From contig OZ034970.1 of the NCBI GenBank assembly GCA_964030785.1, positions 38,119,901-38,183,900 of the forward strand: DNA of 64,000 bases, read 5' to 3'. Below, piece by piece: positions 7,747-28,245 of the stretch; the first letter of the stretch is position 1, and each line of letters begins with the position of its first letter. The position numbers were made by a program, and so were the translations under genes. Below the pieces are notes generated by a model that was not told the DNA's origin, made no database searches, and was given only the letters and a program-made list of their open reading frames with translations. The DNA comes from Siderastrea siderea. Lineage: Eukaryota; Cnidaria; Anthozoa; Scleractinia; Rhizangiidae.

Positions 7747-9732
7747 AGAGTGGAAGACAAACCTAGTGCTAATGCTGACAATAGTTTGCTGATGAGAGTG
7801 GAAGACAAACCTAGTGCTAATGCTGACAATAGTTGGCTGATGAGAGTGGAAGACAAACCTAGTGCTAATGCTGACAATAGTTTGCTGATGAGAGTGGAAG
7901 ACAAACCCAGTGCTAATGCTGACAATAGTTGGCTGATGAGAGTGGAAGACAAACCTAGTGCTAATGCTGACAATAGTTGGCTGATGAGAGTAGAAGACAA
8001 ACCCAGTGCTAATGCTGACAATAGTTGGCTGATGAGAGTGGAAGACAAACCCAGTGCTAATGCTGACAATAGTTGGCTGATGAGAGTGGAAGACAAACCT
8101 AGTGCTAATGCTGACAATAGTTGGCTGATGAGAGTAGAAGACAAACCCAGTGCTAATGCTGACAATAGTTGGCTGATGAGAGTGGAAGACAAACCTAGTG
8201 CTAATGCTGACAATAGTTGGCTGATGAGAGTGGAAGACAAACCCAGTGCTAATGCTGACAATAGTTGGCTGATGAGAGTGGAAGACAAACCTAGTGCTAA
8301 TGCTGACAATAGTTGGCTGATGAGAGTAGAAGACAAACCCAGTGCTAATGCTGACAATAGTTGGCTGATGAGAGTGGAAGACAAACCTAGTGCTAATGCT
8401 GACAATAGTTGGCTGATGAGAGTGGAAGACAAACCTAGTGCTAATGCTGACAATAGTTGGCTGATGAGAGTAGAAGACAAACCTAGTGCTAATGCTGACA
8501 ATAGTTGGCTGATGAGAGTGGAAGACAAACCTAGTGCTGATGCTGACAATCGATGGCTGATGAGAGTGGAAGACAAACCCAGTGCTAACGCTGACAATCG
8601 ATGGCTGATGAGAGTAGAAGACAAGCCTGTCTTCTCTGAAACACGGGCCGTCAAAAAGACTAAGGTGAAAGACAAAGTTGGCCAAAAGTGCTTTTTGAAT
8701 CACAGTGAAATCGGGTATGCCAGTTCAGGCGTTAAGGTTTCGCATCATTCCCCTGCCCTTCCACGCAAGAAGATGCCGGAAAACCTATCATGGCTTCCTT
8801 TAGTAAAAGACAGTGGTCGAGAACTTACAGCCGCAAATCTAACTTTTCCAAGCACATCAAAAGCTGCGCCATATCTGGGTTTTACAAATAGCTTGTTCCA
8901 GCAGTTTTGGTGTTTTAACTCCACCATAAACAAAGAACACCAAATACGCACTATCGTGGCTCTTGGTGGCAATGCCAATACCAATTACGTTAAGAAGCAT
9001 TTTTATGAGAAACTCAAGTTAATACAGGGATTGAACATTCCCGTTCATGAAAACAGAATTGTGCTCAGTTTTGAAGACAGGGATGTGGTGGAGTCCATGT
9101 ACAAATCAGGGCTCTTGGTAAATCCTAAGACGTTCATTCTGAATGGAAACCATATTTTCAGCAGGAGGGAGCAGAAGAAAATCACAGAAAAGACAGCTGA
9201 AGCAATGAAGTTTATTCGTCAGGCAGACAGTGTCCTTTACAAGAGCATGTTACAGGTCGTGGCTTGCATAGGATACTACAAAGCTGCTGAGAAAGGTCAT
9301 CTTGGTGGCACTGTATCTTCAGCTGTTGGCCTGATATGGCTTGATCCTAGCAAGGGAGGAGACTGGTCTATTCCCTTCTTAGCAGAGCAGATAGTACACG
9401 AATACATTCACACGACGCTCTTCATTGCTGAAATGGTCCGTGGGATGTATACTGACGTGTCTCTTGTACCAAAGTCTATGGTTGTGTCAGCTATTCGACG
9501 TCAGAAGAGAGGCTATGACAAGTCCTTCCATGCAGCTTACGTGGCAGCAGGCCTGGTGGCTTTCCATGCAGAGACGGGCAGCATCAGACGAGCTAACGAA
9601 CTTGCTCAGTACCTAAACCAGTCGGTACACGACCTCGAGAAAGTCCAGACAGGGACAAGCGTTCTTGACGAAACTGGTTTCGGAATGCTTCTTCATTTAA
9701 AGACTTTTCTTAACAGGGCGAAGCTAATGTAG
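7669..9732 (+). CDS. Minisatellite-encoded repeat protein with C-terminal HEXXH metalloenzyme-like domain
   Basis: The frame runs 687 codons from ATG 7669 to TAG 9730-9732. The first 26 residues come from the Polinton terminal hairpin, so this start is probably not the ancestral one; an upstream exon or lost 5' end is likely. Residues 27-320 are 18 full and one partial copy of a 16-residue repeat (RVEDKPSANADNSWLM). The unique C-terminal part (about 330-687) contains GLIWLDP, then IVHEYIHTTLF (HEXXH, about residue 573), then RGYDKSFHAAYVAAGL and an alanine-rich helical tail. This resembles HEXXH putative zinc or iron enzymes, including bacterial HExxH peptide-modification proteins, but the family is not certain. 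It is not transposon-like in composition, so probably a host gene fragment. Confidence 0.5.
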   Translation: MESRYRVGFGNRAFSKCSGTPNYITTRVEDKPSANADNSLLMRVEDKPSANADNSWLMRVEDKPSANADNSLLMRVEDKPSANADNSWLMRVEDKPSANADNSWLMRVEDKPSANADNSWLMRVEDKPSANADNSWLMRVEDKPSANADNSWLMRVEDKPSANADNSWLMRVEDKPSANADNSWLMRVEDKPSANADNSWLMRVEDKPSANADNSWLMRVEDKPSANADNSWLMRVEDKPSANADNSWLMRVEDKPSANADNSWLMRVEDKPSANADNSWLMRVEDKPSADADNRWLMRVEDKPSANADNRWLMRVEDKPVFSETRAVKKTKVKDKVGQKCFLNHSEIGYASSGVKVSHHSPALPRKKMPENLSWLPLVKDSGRELTAANLTFPSTSKAAPYLGFTNSLFQQFWCFNSTINKEHQIRTIVALGGNANTNYVKKHFYEKLKLIQGLNIPVHENRIVLSFEDRDVVESMYKSGLLVNPKTFILNGNHIFSRREQKKITEKTAEAMKFIRQADSVLYKSMLQVVACIGYYKAAEKGHLGGTVSSAVGLIWLDPSKGGDWSIPFLAEQIVHEYIHTTLFIAEMVRGMYTDVSLVPKSMVVSAIRRQKRGYDKSFHAAYVAAGLVAFHAETGSIRRANELAQYLNQSVHDLEKVQTGTSVLDETGFGMLLHLKTFLNRAKLM
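7675..7746. other. Terminal hairpin (copy 2) with altered but paired stem
   Basis: Outer arms at 7675-7692 and 7729-7746 pair with two mismatches. The inner stem cagagcatttt/aaaatgctctg is perfect, whereas copy 1 has cagatca/tgatctg at the same place. Both sides of the stem changed together, so pairing is kept despite sequence divergence. Confidence 0.75.
7747..8628 (+). repeat. 48-bp coding minisatellite, 18 full copies
   Basis: Units start at 7747 and every 48 bp to 8563, with a partial unit at 8611. Variation is limited to a few positions (cct/ccc, gtg/gta, tgg/ttg, and two degenerate last units with cgatgg). The unit is a multiple of three, so copy number can change without a frameshift. 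The alternating cct/ccc and gtg/gta pattern implies duplication of higher-order blocks. Confidence 0.97.
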
Positions 9733-12344
9733 ATGGTATGTGTTTTCTTTGTTAAGGAGAGGGCATGGATAGAAAAAGCGAAGATTACTTTCAAAGAGTC
9801 CATAATTTAATTGGCGTCTACCAAATGTACCGAAAGCGAAAATGATAAATCAAGAGCGGGAAAATTATAACTGGTAGCTACTCAAACAATTAAATTGCGA
9901 ATTTTTACTGAAGCTGTCATTTTATATCAGTTCTCATCCATGCCCTCTTAAACGCACTCCGTTCTAGTGACGTTCAATTTCATAACAATAGATAAGCAAA
10001 AGGAAAGTGTCATTTGATCATCTTTGCCTTTAGAACAGATGGCTGTTGTGTGTTTGGCAATGGTCTAACAATGCCTCGATTGTGTGCTAACAATTTTTCT
10101 GTTTTCGGCAGGTTCGCGTCTCTTTAATTCACGGAACCTTTTGTGACAAGAAAGAAAATATTCGAAGATTTATCCTAATCACTTATGAAATTTTTACCTC
10201 ATGGCTCTTTCTTTTTATGTGTACTCGAAAATTCTTCAGTGATGCGTGCTAATGTACATGTCTGAAGAGGTGTGTTCTGGACTGTTTATCAATTATGACT
10301 GAGCTACATTCCAGTGTTTGATTGTAGGCTGACGAATGTTAGAAAGGTATTCAATTGTAGCTTTATAAAACCAAAACTGAAGAAATGGAGTGATTTCAAT
10401 ATTTCACCATTCACGGTCTGTTGGACATTTGCTGTTGTTTAATAAAATTTGACGCCTACTAAACATGAGGGCATCTCGTACAGTTTTGGACATCTCTGTT
10501 GCATGCAATGCTTTAAAGCATTAGGAAGACTGTACCTTTATGCCTCAGAGAATGTTTTGGCTGCAGCTAAACAGGCAAAGACCACCTATTCTGCATCACT
10601 TATGTAATTATCAAAAACTGATTCAACTGCTACCTACATTAACTCATCTACAACCGTTTTTATGTGTATTTTAAACTCGAAGGATATATTTTCTCAGGAT
10701 GTAACGTTAATTTCACTATATTTGAAAGAACATTGGCTTCAACTAGTGTACATTATTCTGGCTCTCAGTTTTATCCAAACAGAATTGCAAGAAAAAGGTG
10801 TTGGCGTTTCTGGCTGCTCCTTTCTAAAATGGGTGGTTTTTGCCATGCGTAATTTTTCAGCACAAAAGAAACAGTTGTTTCTTCGAAATCAGTCATGATG
10901 CAGTTAACATTCTACCTGGGAAGTACAGGCAGTTTCCCCTCAGGTGGCTTAATTCTTGTCAAAGTCGCTCGTTAAGGTTCGCTGAATATTCACTATAGGG
11001 ATATCTAAGTTTACTTTTGGAATAGGACAATTTTCTGCCAAAAGGTTTCAACAGCAACTGATCTGCAGTAAGAGTAAGAAACATTTATATCTGTATGCGT
11101 AAGGATTAGCTTAACTGTCTTAGACCGTTTAGAAGATACTCTTAAACCTGCAGAGATTGTCAAAAAAGTTTAGTCTCAGTGTTAGCTAACAAACCTTTCA
11201 AAAAGTCAGTTTCGTAAAAGCAGAGCGTTGTTACTCTTATTTGAATAGCACCCCCGTTTTTTGTCGCACGCTAATTCTCTGTAGCATTAAGAAAATTAGA
11301 GAATATGACAGTATGTTTTAGAGCAGTCAATGTAACCAAGACAATTTTTATGCACTTATCAGAGGCCACTGTCCCCGGGGGAGAGGGGTGTTGAACGACT
11401 GGACGTTTAAAAATACTCATCCCACGGGTGTATTATGGGACCTTCGTTGAGGTTATTGCATATGTGATCTAATTCCCCCATTCCTTCATTGATCATTCTA
11501 GGACCTAAAAGTGTAGGATGCTCGTTTATAAACTAAGGGGCACCCCGAGGAATGGTCCATGATATTTAAAAGTGCATTATTTGTTAATGTTAGACTTAAA
11601 ATTTACAGCGATGCTTTATTAAATGCTATTTGCTGAGAAATATTCTTTTCCATTCATCTTACAGATCTAGAATGACATCTAACAGAATGACTTACAACTG
11701 TGAGTTTTCCTGAGCAGCCATTTTCCATCCCCCACCCCTTTCTATTAGCAAATTATCATTCTAAGGTTTCGTTGCTTTTAGAAAGTCGCTGAGTATCTCG
11801 AAAAATGATGGGGTGGGACTTTTGCTTCTCCAGTTCTCAAATCAAATCAAATCAAAGTTCTCGATGCAGATGGAGTTTGCAGACAAGTATACTTATAATC
11901 AGTGACCTAAACCCTAACCCTGAAATTTGTTTCGTCTGGCTTCGGTATTATCTGAACGAATTCGTGCTACCGGGAAATAATTTAAAATGTCGGATAATGC
12001 ACTTCTCCATGACGCACGCTATTACACCAGAGCAAATAATTAAATTAATGCTGATCGATATCTTACAAACGAATTGTTTTCATGGTTTTCAGAGAGACCG
12101 AAACTTGTTTCACGATTAGAACAAATGAAGCTTCAGTCGACTGATGGAATTCGAGGGCTGTTTCCAAGAAATTGGTCAGGTTGAAGTTTCCGGGACGAGT
12201 GAGAAATTTCCGGGAATATCTCGAATTTCCCTAACTTTTTATTAGATGAACTACTTAAATAACTCACACAAATTTAGATGTTATAAAATGATTTGCGAGG
12301 CTAAAGACAACGACTGAGACTGATCTGTAATTTATGTATTAAAA
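9733..12344. other. Non-coding host sequence
   Basis: No convincing exon, RNA gene or transposon end was found. The stretch has short chance ORFs only, a small aaatcaaatc-type simple repeat near 11825 and a very short telomere-like string aaccctaaccct near 11911. Its first part is presumably the 3' untranslated region of the upstream ORF. Confidence 0.6.
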
Positions 12345-12530
12345 TAGCCTGTGAACAGGCTCTGGTGGGAGATAGGCCGCGCGCGGAGCGAGGGAAGACT
12401 GAGGAGATGGGAGGACGGTGTCCCTCTTCCCTCTGCCCTTCCTTCCCCATCCCCTCATCGTCTCTTCCCTTGTTCTCGCCCTTTGTTATCTTCACCTTTT
12501 CCCCTACTAGAGAGCCTGTTCACAGGCTAG
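12345..12530. mobile_element. hAT-like MITE with 19-bp terminal inverted repeats
   Basis: The ends tagcctgtgaacaggctct and its exact reverse complement bound a 186-bp element. It is flanked by an identical 8-bp target duplication tattaaaa (12337-12344 and 12531-12538). The terminal repeat is itself a palindrome. An 8-bp duplication is typical of the hAT superfamily. The interior is pyrimidine-rich and non-coding. Confidence 0.93.
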
Positions 12531-12949
12531 TATTAAAAGGGAATTACGTTAAATTGAGGTTTTTTTAAAACCGCAAAATTCGGCTCACACTAGGAGCTGA
12601 ATTAACCGATCGCGACGAAAAGGTATTCCTAAAGAAACTGCAAAAAAGACCGGAATATGCCTATTCAAATCATGTGAGGAGAAGGAGAGGGTTAGTTATC
12701 CAGTTATGTTTGGGAGCGTGCCTCATTGGAATTGGAGAGGGTGCTTGAGCCAAATAGAGTCAAAATGGTAGACATCCCCCACCGCCCAAGAAAACAGCCT
12801 AAACTCTACGAATCGGCAATACCTAGCCCTATCCTGCCTCCGAGCTAAAGGAGTCCTCCTTCACAAAAGTCCTGTGTTCACATCATTCTCCCCCAAGGTG
12901 CGTGTTAACTCGCGGGCTTTTGCGTATTTTCACCGAAGGACCGAGGGAC

Positions 12950-13193
12950 CTTGGGTGAGGGTGCAACGATATGATCATGGCGGCCGAATAAATTAAGAAT
13001 GCTTTTGATTCGTAGCGGATCTCGTGTTTCTCCAACCACTTTGGTTTAGAATTCAACCACTTCGTTTCAGAGCAAACCTTCATCGTCATGGAAGGTTGTT
13101 TGCCTTGGCTGATACACAAAGAAATTATGAGCTTAAAAGTGTTGAGGATATACCAGGTCCTCATTCCAATCTAGCAGGTTTTTCTCTGGCGTC
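12950..13193 (+). pseudogene. Duplicated 5' fragment of the P450 gene
   Basis: This segment matches about 13408-13652, the promoter-proximal region and first ~60 codons of the P450 downstream, including gggtgagggtgcaa, atcatggcggcc, the ATG and the LHRHGRLF..ADTQRN..ELKSV..PGPHSN stretch. The copy ATG at 12999 runs into a stop (TTTAG) after 16 codons because of small indels. Matching then switches to another frame and ends after the FSLA codons. It is a tandem partial duplication and cannot encode the enzyme. Confidence 0.85.
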
Positions 13194-13469
13194 GCATTTC
13201 CTCGGAATTTCACGCGCGCGCGTGTGTATTTCGCCTGCTCCTCAATCGCCATCGCCAAAATTAGAGAGTATTCACAGTCTATTGTTGTATGAATGGGGAG
13301 GAAACCTGTTCACAACAGCCTCGCGCGGGACATCGCGTGTAAATTTGCGTAAAACTCGCGTGATCGCGTGACTTCTGAGTGCTACGTCATCCGAGGAAGG
13401 TGAGGACTGGGGTGAGGGTGCAAAGCTATCATCATGGCGGCCAAATAAACGAAATTTGTTCGGTTGAGA

Positions 13470-15107
13470 ATGCTTTTAATTCTTAGCGGATCTCGTGTTT
13501 CTCTAACTTCTCCACTTCGGTTGACCTTCAGAGCAAGCCTTCATCGTCATGGGAGGTTGTTCACCTCGGCTGATACACAAAGAAACCAGGAACTTAAAAG
13601 TGTTGACGATTTACCAGGTCCTCACTCCAATCTGACAGGTATTTCTCTGGCAAAGAAATTTATATCGGATGGACTTAAACTCTTTGTTTTCAAACAGAAA
13701 AGAGCTGATCGAGATCAAAGAAATAGAATATTAGAAGCACAAGTCAGGAATGCGCAGAAGTTCGGTCCAATATTTAGGACGAAATACACAGGTCTGAGAC
13801 CTGTCACCAACGTCAAAATATCTGATCCTTCTGATGTGGCCACAGTGTTACGAGCTGAAAGCCGTACTCCACTTAGACCTGATGCTCCTGCCAGACAGTA
13901 CTACAGGAAAAAAACTAACAAACCCGTGGGTTTGATCTTCGATAACGGTCCGGATTGGTACAAACATCGACGTGGAGTAAACGAGCGAATGATGAAGCCG
14001 AAGAACGTTGCTGAGAACGACACTGCATTCAATGAAATCGTCACCGATTTTATTACCAGGCTCGAGAAACTTCGAGGAAGCCATGGCTTGGAAAACGAGG
14101 TCCCCTTTCTAGAGAAAGAGCTCTTCAAGTGGTCTTTTGAGTCGGTTTCACAAGTGCTATTTGATGAAAGGTTTGGATCTTTGGAGGACGAAGTTAAACC
14201 AGAAGTCCTGGAATTCATCAATTCTGTCTACAACTTTCTGGTTACTTCTGCTGACATCGATGTGCAACCTGTTTGGCTGGTAAAAATATATCGAACAAAA
14301 ATGTATAAGCAGTTTGCAGAATGCCAAGATAAATTGTATGAGTATACCGAAAAGTGTATAAGAAGAAAATTGAAGGAATATGAAGAGAGAGAAAAGCTCT
14401 CAAAAGAAGGTCAAAATCAAAGTGACAAGATGGAGTTTTTCGAATATTTGGCCTCAAAATCTGAGATGACATATGAGGATCTCTTAGCAACGTATGTTGA
14501 CATATACTTTGCTGGAGTCGATACAACAGCAGCTTCAATTCTGTGGGCTTTATATCAGCTAGCAAAAAACCAGGACAAGCAGCTCAAATTACACCAAGAA
14601 ATTTCAACAGTCCTGAAGCCAGGAGAGGTTGCAACTGCTAAATCTTTGCCTGAGATGCCATACTTAAAAGCATGCATTAAAGAAGTCCTTCGAATGTATG
14701 CAGTATTCTACCTTCACCGCTTAACTGAACAAGACTTAGTGTTGAGTGGCTATAAAATCCCTGCCGGTACACAAGTGATGATTTTGACACATGCTATGGG
14801 TATGAGTGAACAGTATTTCACCGATCCTTCCTCCTTTAAACCAGAGAGGTGGCTGCGAGATCACAGAAGACCCCCTGCAGGGAGCAGTGAAAATGTTGAC
14901 GCATTTGCCTCTTTGCCATTCGGGTTTGGCACAAGAATGTGTGTAGGTCGGAGGATATCAGAGCTGGAACAGTATTTATTGCTGGCAAGAATTGTACAGC
15001 ATTATCAAATATTTTATCCCATTGGTGAAACAGCAGAGCGGACAACCCATGGAGTGGTCATCATTCCTGATCGCCCACTGCGAATACAATTTGTGAAACG
15101 GGGATAG
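13470..15107 (+). CDS. Mitochondrial-clan cytochrome P450, intronless
   Basis: 545 residues from ATG 13470, chosen because the frame upstream lacks another ATG and the duplicated copy starts at the same codon. The N-terminus is basic and lacks a transmembrane anchor (RVSLTSPLRLTFRASLHRHGR), fitting a mitochondrial presequence. LPGPHSN is the proline hinge. The I-helix AGVDTT lies near residue 348, ExxR (EVLR) near 405, PERW near 457, and the haem-binding loop FGFGTRMCVGRR near 484-495 with the cysteine ligand present. Length and motifs match mitochondrial-type animal P450s (CYP10/11/24/27-like), which receive electrons from adrenodoxin. The substrate cannot be told. The single exon is unusual and suggests an old retrocopy or intron loss. 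Confidence 0.92.
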   Translation: MLLILSGSRVSLTSPLRLTFRASLHRHGRLFTSADTQRNQELKSVDDLPGPHSNLTGISLAKKFISDGLKLFVFKQKRADRDQRNRILEAQVRNAQKFGPIFRTKYTGLRPVTNVKISDPSDVATVLRAESRTPLRPDAPARQYYRKKTNKPVGLIFDNGPDWYKHRRGVNERMMKPKNVAENDTAFNEIVTDFITRLEKLRGSHGLENEVPFLEKELFKWSFESVSQVLFDERFGSLEDEVKPEVLEFINSVYNFLVTSADIDVQPVWLVKIYRTKMYKQFAECQDKLYEYTEKCIRRKLKEYEEREKLSKEGQNQSDKMEFFEYLASKSEMTYEDLLATYVDIYFAGVDTTAASILWALYQLAKNQDKQLKLHQEISTVLKPGEVATAKSLPEMPYLKACIKEVLRMYAVFYLHRLTEQDLVLSGYKIPAGTQVMILTHAMGMSEQYFTDPSSFKPERWLRDHRRPPAGSSENVDAFASLPFGFGTRMCVGRRISELEQYLLLARIVQHYQIFYPIGETAERTTHGVVIIPDRPLRIQFVKRG

Positions 15108-15480
15108 TATTGTGAATGCAGAAAGAACTGAACATTCCTGCTGTAAACATTGGGTACTTCATTCAGACCCAGGGCACATTTGCATCCAGAGGATCCCACG
15201 TTTAGGACACATTCAAGGCATTTGCCTCTTATTATTTGTAAATACCATGGGAACATGTTTCCAGGAAAAGAAACAAGTGTAGTAAATCGTGAATGTAGAA
15301 GGGACTGAACATTCCTGCTGTAAACACTGGGGTACTTGATTCAGAGTTTAAGCCAGAACTACCCACAAGACTATCGTGAAACAAATCCAAGTGGTCTGAG
15401 AGAGGAGGGCTTGAACCCAGGATCTCTGGTTTACAAGTCCAGCACTCTGACCACTGGTCCATGCTGTATCCCTCCCATGA
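15108..15480. repeat. Duplicated 3' flank and tRNA-like SINE segment
   Basis: About 60 bp after the P450 stop (15111-15170) recurs at 15289-15346 with a few changes. Just beyond, 15396-15478 on the minus strand reads like a tRNA-derived unit: an A-box-like TGGACCAGTGGTC, an anticodon-arm-like CTGGACTTGTAAACCAG and a B-box-like GGTTCAAGCCC. The acceptor stem is poor, so a tRNA-derived SINE fragment is likelier than a working tRNA gene. Confidence 0.45.
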
Positions 15481-15987
15481 AATAATAACTTCAAGCCACT
15501 GATGTAAAAAGGCATTTAATGTGATATTAGGGTGACATTGTACTTTGACATTTAGAGTGGTTTTCGATGAGTGTTGTAAAACCAAATATTAATAATCCCA
15601 CTGACTAAACTGACTGTATTCACAAGTCACAAACAACACAGGACTTTAAAACATATGACGAACTAAAAGCATGAAAACAAACATGAACAAGTCACAATTT
15701 GATTTCGTTTTACCTCTAACTGGTTGAGAGAGTGATGAAAGTTATTCCAACCAGTCACAGCATAACCAGCAAACAGAGCAAAACTAAATCAAACACAAAC
15801 TGCTTTTGACACTCCATTTACTACTGCTCTATCAACATCACTTTGTTGTTTCCTGTGACATCAATTCTCAAATACAGTAAAAAAAACTAGCTATTGACTT
15901 CAGCCAGTAGAAGAGTATTATTATTATTAATTTTATTATTAGTAGAAGGGACAAATTGAAGTTATCAGTGCACATATGGTATGGTGT

Positions 15988-16155
15988 CAGCCTAATTCCC
16001 AGGCGTTCTCCTGCTCACTCGACTTGGTGCGAAATGTCATGACGTCACCGAATGAGTAGCCCGGAGAATGTGTTCTTGTGGTCTGCCATTCGGTGACGTC
16101 ACGAAATTTTGCGCCAAGGCGAGTGAGCAGGAAGAGAATGCCTGGTTACTAGGGT
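15988..16155. mobile_element. Foldback MITE carrying two CRE palindromes
   Basis: Ends ccaggcgttctcctgctcac and the inverted counterpart gtgagcaggaagagaatgcctgg pair imperfectly. Inside, tgacgtcaccgaatg and cattcggtgacgtca pair exactly. The string ggtatggtgt occurs on both sides (15978-15987 and 16156-16165), a probable 10-bp target duplication. Confidence 0.7.
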
Positions 16156-17566
16156 GGTATGGTGTAACACTGGCCGTACAACTGCTAGACATTATCCTAG
16201 ATCTTTAGCTGTGGCTTTTTATCAAGTTCATTGTATATGGTAAAACCAAACCCTTATCTGCCTTTTGTTAACAATCTGGATGATTAACCCTAAAAGCCCT
16301 AACAGAGACGGAAATGAAATATTTTCTCTTTACATTATTACTACTTGCTCAAACAATCAAGTGACGAGAATAAAGAAAATGGTCAGCAAGGATGAGATGT
16401 CTTGAAATTTAGACAAATTCTCCTTAAGTGGTAGTTCCATAAGAAATGTATGGAGAACAGTAAGGAGAATACGCATTCTTATCTTGGGGCTTAAAAGGTT
16501 AAAGTCAAGTGGTAGTAAAACACCGAAAATTAATTCTGTTCTCTGTGTATTTTTATCACAAAATGAATACCAGAAAGCCAGTTTGTGGTACAAGTGGAAG
16601 ATTCTCACCAATATTATTGTAGATCAAATAATATATTATTATAATAATATTATTTATCACTATTGCTTGCTTTTGTTGTTTTCTTTGGTGTATGTTTTAG
16701 TATAATTTTCAGTGTAAGTGCAAAAAGCACAAACCATGAAATTTGTTTGCAGTACATGAAAATTAATAATGACTCACTTCTGGTGGCATGCAGCTGCATT
16801 GATATCATCAATTAACTATCATTAATATAAAGATATAAAATTTGCTTGTGCCATAAATTTAATTTTAAAAGTTTAAGAAACTCATAAAAGAATAATAATA
16901 TTGCTTCCCACTTTTCATTAACTCATATTAATTTTATATTAAACTTCATCCCAGTTAATGCTTACTCTTCTCTTCAGAAATATAATTTTGTATATTGACA
17001 CCACAACTAGCACAAAACACACTGGTCTTTCTTGTCACACTAGGCAGCTACCCACGTCCTGAGTTTTAATATGCTGGGTAGAAATATTTTCTAACAATCT
17101 TAAATCCATAGGAGTTTTAAGCCCAATTATTTAAACAAAGTTAGGTTTAAGAAGAGTTCTTAACTAATGCCTCAGTCAATTCCAGCAGTGCCCATCCCCC
17201 CACCCCCTCTTCTGTCTGTCCCAGGGGTCAGGCATTAGTGTACCCCGGGCCATTTGACAGTCTCGTGATTTTCATGTCGCAGCACCGTCACTTCCTTTCA
17301 GTGAAAGTCCACAGACAAGGACGTTAAATTTGTGATTAACTTTGTATAAGGAGGACAAAATCAGAGGGTAGATCCACAGAATAAATGGTCATTGGAGCAA
17401 TACAGAGAATTCAAATAAGATTTGAGACTTAGTTTGGCCTGATTTAGCTTTGATTAGAATGAACATAAGCCCAGAAACTAGGAAATCAACTAATTTTTTT
17501 ATCTGTATGGTGGGGCATTTGAACAGCTCGTTTGTCCCCACCGTGAGGCATTTGCCAGTTTTTTTT
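16156..17566. other. Non-coding host sequence
   Basis: AT-rich with an imperfect AT palindrome near 16620-16655. Reading frames present are short and lack family resemblance. I see no gene. Confidence 0.55.
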
Positions 17567-17974
17567 TAACCCTTTCACTCCCAAAGCCAGTTATGAAGAC
17601 ATTAACCCTCTCACTCCCAGAGTCAGTTATGGAGACATTCAGGTGATTCTGACATCTGGGTCTGTGGATGAAATCCTATAGTGTTACCGTTCAAATGAAA
17701 CCTCTTCAGCAGTACTTTCACATGACACTTTTTATATTTCAGTATTTTACAAATGAAATTTGGGATTCGTCTTGAATTTTGATTTTAGGCACTCTTGGGA
17801 GTGAAAGTGTTAAGGTGATTCTAACTTTTGAGTGTGTGATGTGACCATTCAAATGCCTCCTCTTCAGCAGTACTTGCATGTGGTACTATTTATATCTTAG
17901 TATTTTACAAAACGAAATTTGGGATTTGTCTTGAATTATGATTTTAGGCACCCTTAAGAGAGTGAAAGGGTTAA
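17567..17974. repeat. Dispersed MITE family with ccctttcactccca ends (composite copy)
   Basis: It starts ttaaccctttcactccc and ends gagtgaaagggttaa, with a second start at 17602 and internal end at 17813, so it is a tandem or nested composite. The family recurs in reverse orientation at 21116-21327, with matching internal text such as gaaacctcttcagcagtact. Confidence 0.85.
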
Positions 17975-18677
17975 ATCCTGATGCTCGGGGGTCGGCCCGG
18001 GTGGGGGGTGGTTACTGCTGGAAATTGCTGATCCATACAAGGATTAGCCATGCAATCTAATTTGTGACAACACCTCTACACCCTCAGACACATTGCATTG
18101 GAACACTACTATCCTTGTCGTAATTCAACTTTCTGTATTTGTGGCTCTCCCTTCCCCTCAATGTTGGGCGAACCAATTTTGGTTGCTGCAAGTCACTGTT
18201 ACCAACATTGGGGAGGCAGACAGGCAAAGTGTTCCAACAAATGTGTCCAATGGATACAAACACTGGGCAAGTTTGGGGGGCTTTGTCAATATTTGTTAGC
18301 CTCTCTGAACTTTTCCATATAACAGTTCTGACCATGAGGGAATAGACATTTACATAATAGCTGCATGCAGAGGTCCATGAATCATCAAAATCAATCAATC
18401 AAAGTTTCTATGGCTTTTATGAATTATTATATTAAATGACCATGACACGACTCTCACCAGTGAGTTCTGAAAAAAAAATCACCAGCAACTTAATATATAA
18501 AAGAGCCTGCTGTACACTGATCATTGACATGATGAGTCATTTAAATTAACTTAGTAATATTCTTTTCCTGGAACAGACCCATGTTTCTTTCATGTTTTGT
18601 ACCTGAAAGAAACTAATTTATAAAATCATCAATTTTTATACAGATTTCTTTTTCTGTGTCGTACATGCTATATAAAG

Positions 18678-28245
<9,568 letters not shown>

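Noticed and set aside
7711..8703. Two long minus-strand reading frames (330 and 313 codons) across the minisatellite
   Set aside because: They are open only because the 48-bp unit happens to lack stops in those frames. They end soon after the repeat and have no homology beyond it; the plus frame continues into a real domain.
11905..11925. Telomere-like aaccctaaccct string
   Set aside because: Only two units; too short to call an interstitial telomere.
15396..15478. tRNA-Thr-like sequence on the minus strand
   Set aside because: A and B boxes and an anticodon-like arm are visible, but the acceptor and D stems do not pair well. Listed as a SINE-like repeat instead of a tRNA gene.
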